A stretch of 64,000 nucleotides of DNA, from NCBI RefSeq assembly GCF_900104145.1, contig NZ_FNLB01000008.1, positions 496,001-560,000 on the forward strand, given 5' to 3'. The translations under genes were made by a program, and so were the position numbers. The DNA comes from Pseudovibrio sp. Tun.PSC04-5.I4. Its GTDB lineage: Bacteria > Pseudomonadota > Alphaproteobacteria > Rhizobiales > Stappiaceae. The notes beneath the pieces are model-generated. The model searched no databases, was not told the origin of the DNA, and worked only from the letters and a program-made list of their open reading frames with translations. This document shows positions 58,901 to 64,000 of this stretch, in pieces. How positions within the stretch are numbered: the stretch's first letter is position 1; the number at the start of each line of letters is the position of its first letter.

Positions 58901-59927
58901 CGTGAATTCCGCGCAAACTAGCTGGCACCAGTGAAGGGTTATTGAACAATTTTAATAACCGCCGCATTTTGCGAGAGGTATTGGCTTGTTTAGCGATCCA
59001 ACGAGCACCTAAGAACTCACCAATAGCACGGTGGGTATAGGTAAAACGCTCAGGCGCGCATGCCTCAAAAAGGCGAGAATCCAACACATCACTAGCTGCG
59101 GCTGCATTAGGCAATACAGAGATCTCGGGAAGTGCGATATTGATCGCGTCTGGGGCCGCTTCTCGCGACAAAGCTTCCTTGCCTGTAAGGATTAGGGCGG
59201 CGAAGGCCGCGCCAGCCGCGTCGAGTACTTGTTCTTCTGAGAGATTAACCAGGGGCGAAGATGACTTCGTGAGTCGGTGTTCTGTCCGTAACAGCTTAGT
59301 GGCTTCAGAGAATAGTTTGCCTTTGGAGAGAGGGAGCTTTCCTTGCTCAACAACTGCCTTTACCAACTTCAACGTCTGCGGATTACGCCAGAGACCGCTC
59401 AGCCCGCGTGTTTCTAAGTGGTCAATTGCCTGCTTGGCACCTTCTGTACCCAAGGTAGCAGCCAGAAAAGCTATTGCATCTTCTTGTTCTAATGGTTCGA
59501 GGTGCAATTCAAGCGTAGTAGAATCGTAAAAGTCGGCAATACCTTCGAGGGCTGTTGCACTCCGCCAATCAGCGACTCTACATGACAGAATGAATCTCGG
59601 GAATTCAATTTCCTCAAGACGCTTCAATACAAGATCAATTGCATCTCCCTCGCGACGTGCCGCAAATTCATCAAGGGCATCAATCACAAGTGTTTTGGCC
59701 TGCCCCAGCAGTAAGTCGGGCCTAGAACTGTTGATGAGCTTGCGAGCAGTGCAGCTTGCAAAGCCTTCAACTCCCAATAATTCATTTAACAGGGTTGTTT
59801 TACCCATACCCGCTTCACCAAGCACAATAAGTGATCGATTATCGGACTTAAGGAATTCCTGATCGACATGGTGGAGCTTGTTATGAAGGCGATACCAAAG
59901 CCGGCGCTGTAGAATAATTTCACTCAT
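55929..59927 (-). CDS. STAND/NACHT-like NTPase with C-terminal nuclease-like motif (defence candidate)
   Basis: This 1332-residue protein from ATG 59927 (MSEIILQRR) has Walker A GEAGMGKTTLL at residues 37-46, Walker B LVIDALDEFA at 80-89 and FILSCRVADW at 112-121, as in STAND NTPases. Residues ~330-1130 are helical repeat-like (HEAT/TPR-type). Near the C-terminus Asp1231 and the ELK of IELKGQW (Glu1244, Lys1246) form a PD-(D/E)xK-type nuclease signature. This order (NTPase, repeats, nuclease) mirrors antiviral STAND systems with the effector at the opposite end. It is co-translated with the DUF4143-type protein. Defence function is inferred from architecture. Confidence 0.75.
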   Translation of the reverse strand: MSEIILQRRLWYRLHNKLHHVDQEFLKSDNRSLIVLGEAGMGKTTLLNELLGVEGFASCTARKLINSSRPDLLLGQAKTLVIDALDEFAARREGDAIDLVLKRLEEIEFPRFILSCRVADWRSATALEGIADFYDSTTLELHLEPLEQEDAIAFLAATLGTEGAKQAIDHLETRGLSGLWRNPQTLKLVKAVVEQGKLPLSKGKLFSEATKLLRTEHRLTKSSSPLVNLSEEQVLDAAGAAFAALILTGKEALSREAAPDAINIALPEISVLPNAAAASDVLDSRLFEACAPERFTYTHRAIGEFLGARWIAKQANTSRKMRRLLKLFNNPSLVPASLRGIHAWLAFHSPDFADQVITADPMGLIEYGDADTLNPKQGKALFNALLTLSRKNPRFRGWSEYRAGGLMQSVLLPNIREVIEDDQVEFGLRLLVLEALKGTELVLKLHHELMAILLDRSTGFGLRNEAGYRLLELITPPDWLDVIEQLIAQDSEDSARLASILIDEVGYNHFSDKLVLNTIKAQLGRTEYSVLVFSRLGRNLPEDRIDRLLDGLVALQKSLTERDGHASPNASLDNEITNLVSSRVTVSSRGAISDLAFTLLVRHLTDVVPQADKLWSWLQAFNPHRGVQSESRKAVAKVMCENDKLRHAVQRHVFLELESENNVWQHLGLMSKLGFRPSEDDVVWLLDQLDCGDPNWRKVVLLLQHGPEDGACIRAAALRFIVDGAEDKAWLEKLAIPDVPDWQIENEQLKRKHLSEQRARWDLDRTDFTTRIDLVQSGHYGSVVGLAKAYLNLFNDIGDECADGSARIEQWLGPELRGAALTGFEAFLTSTPPKPSATEIATSYAEGRNWDASYIIVAALAERSRTGRGFNDLPDERLMAGYIQLVQSQIKDHAGIIDLDVQLESELRAREQWEAVQRLLIEPQLDKGLQHITGLYNLMCNTEDVELAAHLAAEWLGKYEDMSAETESEILDLLLQRPAETVTISNLLPSRLELELNDERRLMWDAIGLILDFETTCARLEQTGTINKDLLWELRKRTGKPKRTAKPISLDVKLVSWSIGTFRNAYTYASWPSGSTRGDTNSWDAADYLIALINRLGDNVSPSATEALEELREAPEDGYTPQLRVALAEQKRKRVEAEWEAHDLSTVTNAITDASPKTGTQLQSVMLDELAQVQLKIRGSDVNWYKDFFDGDVPKKEDDCRDTILKMFEGNLPFGISALPEGHLADDKRCDIECILPGIMVPIELKGQWHEKLWTAADRQLDRLYTSDWRAERGIYVVLWFGTNASKKPCKPPKGIKPPQSADELRDALAAQSASTREGRTEIVVLDLTRSA

Positions 59928-60198
59928 AAATTGCATTTGTCGCCAAATTTGCGAGGCAAGCAAGACTTTTCCCGGATACAAGCAAAAAAAATCCCTGCGC
60001 AAGCTCTCAGTTTTGGGTGTCGCATTCTTCTCGATTATCTGTTTGCTCGTACCTGCAACAAAAGTCTGTTTTGCACCCTGCGGAAGGGCGATTAAGATCG
60101 AGCTGAAGTTGAAATAGCGTTCAGGTTGGGACTGCCCGTATCTAAGTGAATGGCAGGTTTGGTCACACAGCTACCTTCTACATTGATGGCAACCCACA
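59928..60198. other. non-coding region with R2 repeat
   Basis: About 270 bp upstream of the STAND-like gene, containing R2 copy 3 (60095-60172). No supported gene. Confidence 0.5.
60095..60172 (+). repeat. dispersed repeat R2, copy 3
   Basis: Reads GATCGAGCTGAAGTTGAAAT, then TCAGGTTGGGACTGCCC and TTGGTCACACAGC, a diverged match to copies 1 and 2. Confidence 0.55.
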
Positions 60199-60778
60199 TT
60201 AGTCATCACTGAGTGATTGCGCTTCCAATTGCAGGCGATGGTAGATTGAAGATCTGCTGACCCCAGCTAACGTTGCTGCTTTCGCGATGCCTTGCCACTT
60301 CCCGTTGTCATCTGGATGAGGTGTTATGTGTGGTCTTAAAGCCTGCCATTGTTCGTCGGTTAGCTTTTGCGGCCTGCCAAGCTTCACACCCGCAAGCTTC
60401 GCACTTTCCAAGCCTGACCGGGTTCGCTCGCGAATAATGTCACGCTCAAACTGCGCAAATGCTCCCACCATATGAAAGTAGAGCATTCCGCCTGGGCTAC
60501 TGGTATCAACCTGTTCTTTGTTTGATGGAATGCAGATGCAAACCACGCTGTTGCAGATCCTCCATCAAAGCAAGGAGGTCTTGCAGGGATCGGGAAAGAC
60601 GGTCCAGCCGCCAAACTACAATGGTATCCCCATCTCGTGCTTTATCGAGAAGGCGCGCGAGCTGAGGTTTGACAACAGCATTGCCCCACACCCCTCTGTC
60701 AGCTAGAATCTCTTCGCAGCCAGCATCGCTCAAAGCTTGCTCTTGCATTCTTAGATTCTGCTCTTCTGTAGAGACACG
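60199..60778 (-). pseudogene. serine resolvase pseudogene (frameshift, 5' truncated)
   Basis: This is a close relative of the intact resolvase at 61946-62554. The first part (RVSTEEQNLRMQEQALSDAG) and the second (QVDTSSPGGMLYFHMVGAFA) are in different frames, because TTTG is duplicated at 60517-60524 (copy 2 has one fewer). The first six or so codons are lost where an IS6-like end begins at 60779. It is therefore inactive. Confidence 0.9.
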
Positions 60779-60949
60779 GGCTCTGTTGCAAAAATTTTTT
60801 GCCTAGCACCAAAACGGCACAAGCTAGGAGGCTGATCGACTGAATTTTGACCGGATTTGGAAAATTCTGAAGTGATGCTTAGCGTATTGAGGGATGTACT
60901 GGAATGATTTTCTAGTTTTTCGGTCCAAGCAAAACTTTGCAACAGAGCC
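60779..60949. mobile_element. 171-bp element with IS6-family-like inverted ends
   Basis: GGCTCTGTTGCAAA (60779-60792) pairs with TTTGCAACAGAGCC (60936-60949). These ends resemble those of the IS6/IS26/IS240 family. There is no transposase, so it is a MITE-like remnant. It truncates the resolvase 5' end. No target duplication is obvious. Confidence 0.8.
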
Positions 60950-61052
60950 GAAATTACAGCCACCAGCGTCGAGGGGCTCGAAGCGATGGCCCAACAAGTC
61001 AAAGAGAGCTCATTGAGCGAAGGTAGTCCATAAAAGGAGAGTTGTTCGGGAT

Positions 61053-61397
61053 ATGTCAGATGTACCGGGAGCCAGTCTCGTTGAAATAGGTCAGCGACTG
61101 GAAGGAATTAGGCATGAACAGGATTTAGATCCTCCTGTATTCGCTGCTCAATTAGGGGTTAACGAGGCAGATTACGTCGAGTGGGAAGCTGGAATGGCGC
61201 GGATCCCGCTTGCGGCTGCACTGGAGGTCAAGAAACGGACGGGGCAACCCCTTGATTACATCTATCTGGGGAGAGACCCAAGCCAAGTACAGTCTTTAGA
61301 AGAACTATCTCTCCTAAGAAAGATCCACCTATTTTTTGTCGTAAAAAAGATAAAGCTTCTGCTTTGGTGGGCAAAGAAACGCAAAAATTCCAACTAA
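61053..61397 (+). CDS. XRE-like helix-turn-helix protein
   Basis: This 114-residue protein has an XRE-type fold in its first 60 residues (QRLEGIRHEQDLDPPVFAAQ, then LGVNEADYVEWEAGMARIPL, AAALEVKKRTGQPLDYIYLG). The C-terminal part is hydrophobic and basic (HLFFVVKKIKLLLWWAKKRK), possibly membrane-associated. It lies 14 bp before the next plus-strand gene, so the two may be an operon. Both are bracketed by the two resolvase copies. Confidence 0.75.
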   Translation: MSDVPGASLVEIGQRLEGIRHEQDLDPPVFAAQLGVNEADYVEWEAGMARIPLAAALEVKKRTGQPLDYIYLGRDPSQVQSLEELSLLRKIHLFFVVKKIKLLLWWAKKRKNSN

Positions 61398-61410
61398 GGA
61401 GCCCCCCAAA

Positions 61411-61845
61411 GTGGGATACCAACCCCGCCTTAAATGGCACCTGAGCTGGCGCGATAAGCCTGATGACGGAACCGCCAAAGACCCAAACAGGCCAGATGTA
61501 TACTTAAGAACTTACAAAGAGCTTGCACCTAAGGGCGGCGAGCAGTGGTATTGGGTCGCTGCTGATATGAAGCTTATCGAACAAGGGCTTGCGCCGACCA
61601 AGGAAGAAGCTCAGCGGCAAGCTGAAGACGCTTATTTCTCATATCTTGCTAAGATGGACACAGAGAAGGAAGGCAAGGTAAAAGTCCTTAAGGAAACTAC
61701 TGTGCCGTCAGGCGTTCGTTTGGAGGGGCGCTACCCCGAACACCTGACCGAAGAGCAAGTAAAAGAGCAGCTCGTCGGTCCTTTTGGGGGACGCTTAGAG
61801 GCGTTTGGGGATGGGTGCTTCGTTTATATGGCTTACAACGATTGA
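61411..61845 (+). CDS. hypothetical protein downstream of XRE gene
   Basis: This 144-residue protein starts at GTG (MGYQPRLKWHLSWRDKPDDG) and is not recognised. It is charged, with EGRYPEHLTEEQVKEQLVGP near the end and no membrane span. It overlaps no neighbour, but follows the XRE-like gene at 13 bp spacing. GGAG is seen 7-8 nt before the start. Confidence 0.6.
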   Translation: MGYQPRLKWHLSWRDKPDDGTAKDPNRPDVYLRTYKELAPKGGEQWYWVAADMKLIEQGLAPTKEEAQRQAEDAYFSYLAKMDTEKEGKVKVLKETTVPSGVRLEGRYPEHLTEEQVKEQLVGPFGGRLEAFGDGCFVYMAYND

Positions 61846-61945
61846 TCCAACACCGAAGCATCTCATTGACCAATTGCATAATATTTGAGGCGTTTGATCC
61901 GTCCGCCAGCATCACCAAGGTTTACATTGTTCATAGCAACCTCTC

Positions 61946-62554
61946 TTAGGTTTCGACCTCATCTGTCTGTGGCGCTTCCTGCGCTTCCAATTGCAAGCGA
62001 TGGTAGATTGAAGATCTGCTCACCCCAGCAAGCGTTGCAGCTTTCGCGATACCTTGCCACTTCCCGTTGTTATCTGGATGAGGTGTTATGTGCGGCCTTA
62101 AAGCTTGCCATTGTTCGTCGGTTAACTTTTGCGGCCTGCCGAGCTTCACACCCGCAAGTTTAGCACTTTCCAAGCCTGACCGAGTACGCTCGCGAATTAC
62201 GTCACGCTCAAATTGCGCAAATGCTCCCACCATATGAAAGTAGAGCATTCCGCCTGGGCTATTCGTATCAACCTGTTCCTTAATGGAGTGTAGATGCAAA
62301 CCACGCTGCTCCAGATCCTCCATCAAAGCAAGGAGGTCTTGCAGGGATCGGGAAAGACGGTCCAGCCGCCAAACGACAATGGTATCCCCGTCTCGTGCTT
62401 TATCGAGAAGGCGAGCAAGCTGGGGCTTAACAACAGCGTTGCCCCTCACCCCTTTGTCAGCAAGAATCTCCTCGCAACCAGCATCGCTCAAAGCTTGCTG
62501 TTGCATTCTTAGATTCTGCTCTTCGGTAGAGACACGAACATAGCCAAAAATCAT
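61946..62554 (-). CDS. serine recombinase (resolvase/invertase family)
   Basis: This 202-residue recombinase has the catalytic-Ser motif FGYVRVSTEEQNL (Ser at residue 9 of MIFGYVRVS), VVWRLDRLSRSLQDL with the active-site Arg residues, HMVGAFAQFERDVIRERTRS and a C-terminal Hin-like helix-turn-helix (AKAATLAGVSRSSIYHRLQL). ATG 62554 is preferred over 62581. It is intact, unlike its relative 1.4 kb to the left. The paired TGTACA motifs just upstream (62657-62771) are candidate res subsites. Confidence 0.92.
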   Translation of the reverse strand: MIFGYVRVSTEEQNLRMQQQALSDAGCEEILADKGVRGNAVVKPQLARLLDKARDGDTIVVWRLDRLSRSLQDLLALMEDLEQRGLHLHSIKEQVDTNSPGGMLYFHMVGAFAQFERDVIRERTRSGLESAKLAGVKLGRPQKLTDEQWQALRPHITPHPDNNGKWQGIAKAATLAGVSRSSIYHRLQLEAQEAPQTDEVET

Positions 62555-62656
62555 TTTTGCAGCCTGTTTGTCCAAAAACATAAATATTGATAAGATGCGA
62601 CAATAGGAAATGAAATCTAACCCACTGTATTTGCTAATTATATTATGGCTTCAGCA

Positions 62657-62771
62657 TGTACACAAGTCGATGTACAAAAATAAAACAAATGAATTACTTT
62701 TGTACATTCGCAAAAAACAGGTTCAAAAACCCAGTATTTTCAATGCACCCTTGGCCGTTATGGACATGTAC
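62657..62771. promoter_or_regulatory. candidate res site: repeated TGTACA dyads
   Basis: TGTACAAAA (62671-62679) pairs with TTTTGTACA (62698-62706). Two more ATGTACA copies occur at about 62657 and 62765. Such paired dyads upstream of a resolvase gene fit a recombination site. Confidence 0.45.
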
Positions 62772-62888
62772 AATAACGGTGGTTAATGTTCAGCATCTGC
62801 AGGATGCTCAATCCAGTCTTCACGGCTATGGCGCACACATGTTGCATAAATACGCTTCCGGCGTATATTCCGGCTGATATTTCCTTCA

Positions 62889-63467
62889 ATGAAGATTCAC
62901 TTCATGCCGTTTAAAGCCAATGCTGATCGCCGACATAAGTTTGCCAAAGCCAAATACAAAGTGACGAACTGGTCGAAGTATAATGAAAGCTTGCGTCGTC
63001 GCGGCGATGTCACGGTTTGGATTGAAGAGAGCGCTGCCAAGGCTTGGTTTGCACCCCACGGCTAACGCATGAAGCAATTTGAAGCAAATTTTGGCAGCCA
63101 GAAGACAACTTTTGCCTGTATTTTTGAAACAAATTTACAGAATTGGCCCTAACATATTCCCACTCGACATCAAGTTAGGTTAGAAATGCCTTTCATGCGT
63201 TAGCCCTGGTTTGCACCCGAGAACCAACGACGTGGACGGCCCGCCAAGTTTTCAGAGCTTGCCATTGAAACCTGTTTGCAGATCCGGGTCGTATTCGGTC
63301 TTGCTTTGAGGCAGACTCAAGGGTTTGTGAGGTCTGTGTTCCATTTGATGGAGTTGGTTTTACCGGTTCCTGACTTTTCAACCCTGTCGCGCCGCGCAGA
63401 TGGCTTGAAACTTTCAAAACCCAAACCGCGAACGAACTCTGAGCCAGTAGCGCTGGTAATCGATAGT
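62889..63467 (+). pseudogene. IS5-family transposase remnant, split by a MITE and truncated
   Basis: MKIHFMPFKANADRRHKFAK begins an IS5-type transposase and reads to AKAWFAP, then a stop inside the MITE. After the MITE the same frame resumes as ENQRRGRPAKFSELAIETCL and runs open to 63467, where an IS21-family end cuts it. Removing the MITE and one 12-bp repeat restores a continuous frame. The catalytic C-terminal part is missing. Confidence 0.88.
63057..63206. mobile_element. 150-bp MITE with 12-bp target duplication
   Basis: Inverted ends GGCTAACGCATGAA (63060-63073) and TTCATGCGTTAGCC (63192-63205). The direct repeat TGGTTTGCACCC lies on both sides (63045-63056 and 63207-63218). It encodes nothing. 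The restored IS5 frame proves it is an insertion. Confidence 0.85.
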
Positions 63468-63532
63468 TGTCAGTGCTGGATGTATTCTCCCCATTTGTGC
63501 TGCTTGAAAATTCCCCACTTTCGCAGCTTTGA

Positions 63533-63568
63533 CTTTTGATTGAAGGGGCATGCCCCTTCAATCAAAAG
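63533..63568. terminator. 36-bp perfect palindrome upstream of istA
   Basis: An 18-bp arm perfect palindrome centred on GGGGCATGCCCC, between the IS21 end and the transposase gene. It would form a strong hairpin that blocks read-through transcription into istA or acts as a binding site. Confidence 0.7.
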
Positions 63569-63617
63569 CTGGCCAAACTCTCCCTCACGTTCCGGTTGGA
63601 AAAAGGGGTGCGGAGGG

Positions 63618-64000
63618 GTGGTCAATCTCGGGAAGATCGTAATGATCCATAATTTGAAGCAGCAAGGCTTGTCTATAAGTGCCATAGCGCGCAAAGCGAG
63701 CCTGGATAGAAAGACAGTCGCTAAATATCTGCACCAAGGCCTTGAAGCCCCTGTTTACGGACCTCGTCAGCGTGATGGGCGTATGCTGGAGGACTACAAA
63801 GACTACTTGCTTGAACGCCTGGAGCGGTTCCCAGGCCTGTCTGCCCGGCGCTTACACCGTGAGTTAAAGGCACTGGGATTTGAAGGCGGTTACTCCACTG
63901 TAACGGAGTATCTTCGCGAGCTTCGCCCAGCTTCGGCACGCCCGTTCGAACGACGCTTTGAGACAGCACCCGGCCAGCAGGCACAGGTGGATTTTGCTGA
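63618..64000 (+). CDS. istA: IstA-type transposase (IS21 family), partial
   Basis: The reading frame is open to the window end. From GTG 63618 (MVNLGKIVMIHNLKQQG) or ATG 63642 it reads an N-terminal helix-turn-helix (QGLSISAIARKASLDRKTVA), then EAPVYGPRQRDGR, RLERFPGLSARRLHREL and the start of the DDE domain, ERRFETAPGQQAQVDFA with the first catalytic Asp. IstB should follow outside the window. Confidence 0.9.
   Translation, partial: MVNLGKIVMIHNLKQQGLSISAIARKASLDRKTVAKYLHQGLEAPVYGPRQRDGRMLEDYKDYLLERLERFPGLSARRLHRELKALGFEGGYSTVTEYLRELRPASARPFERRFETAPGQQAQVDFA

Larger units (their letters stand above)
63468..64000 (+). mobile_element. IS21-family element, left end (continues beyond window)
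   Basis: Begins TGTCAGTGCTGGATGTATTC and is followed by an istA-like gene. It interrupts the IS5 remnant. The right end is outside the window. Confidence 0.8.

Overview
The window looks like a large conjugative plasmid, or an integrated conjugative element, from a marine-type alphaproteobacterium. Supporting signs are a VirB/VirD4 transfer locus, an acyl-homoserine-lactone-type LuxR regulator without a synthase, an RTX/VCBS adhesin, many insertion sequences and moderate GC. The genus is not fixed by the sequence; Pseudovibrio/Stappiaceae-like is only a guess. No replication initiator gene lies in the window.

Layout. (1) 1-22.3 kb: after a plus-strand M48 protease with a C-terminal DUF5710 domain comes one ~21 kb minus-strand operon, largely coupled by 4-bp overlaps. 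It reads traK, traL, traM (RP4-like relaxosome helpers), virB2, B3, B4, B5, B6, B7, B8, B9, B10, a secreted Cys-repeat protein, virB11, virD4, two small genes, a TraC/ArdC-type primase, mobC and a MOBP relaxase. A convincing plus-strand gene is nested between virB5 and virB6. (2) 22.3-23.04 kb: a non-coding hairpin-rich segment with a DnaA box and an IncP-like nick motif, the probable oriT. (3) 23-28 kb: stability and defence genes: RES-Xre, an RloC/PrrC-like anticodon-nuclease candidate and Phd-VapC. (4) 28.2-29 kb: non-coding, with a 10-bp tandem array and two very long hairpins. (5) 29.2-39.7 kb: a block of minus-strand genes (ParB-like, Phd/MazF-like, DUF5983, DNA methyltransferase, J-domain protein, small proteins). 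Five of its transcription units begin directly downstream of copies of one ~350-bp structured element. One copy is split by a group II intron. (6) 40-64 kb: an accessory region with a LuxR solo, a duplicated beta-propeller RTX protein, two identical IS256-family insertions around LysR and methyltransferase genes, a GNAT enzyme, an XRE regulator, a STAND-type NTPase with a C-terminal nuclease-like motif next to a DUF4143-type protein, two resolvase copies (one broken), an IS5 remnant split by a MITE, and the left end of an IS21-family element.

How it fits together. If the nick lies on the + strand near 22.93 kb, the transferred strand would carry the 23-40 kb block in first and the tra operon last. 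The 29-40 kb genes would then be the leading region, all oriented so that the incoming strand is the template. The five-copy element, whose hairpins covary between copies, would be placed like single-strand (Frpo-like) promoters known from conjugative leading regions. This is an inference from layout and base pairing seen by eye, and is the most interesting candidate here.

Two further dispersed repeat families (R1, five copies; R2, three copies) lie between genes from 24 to 60 kb. All similarity statements come from reading motifs; no database search was possible.
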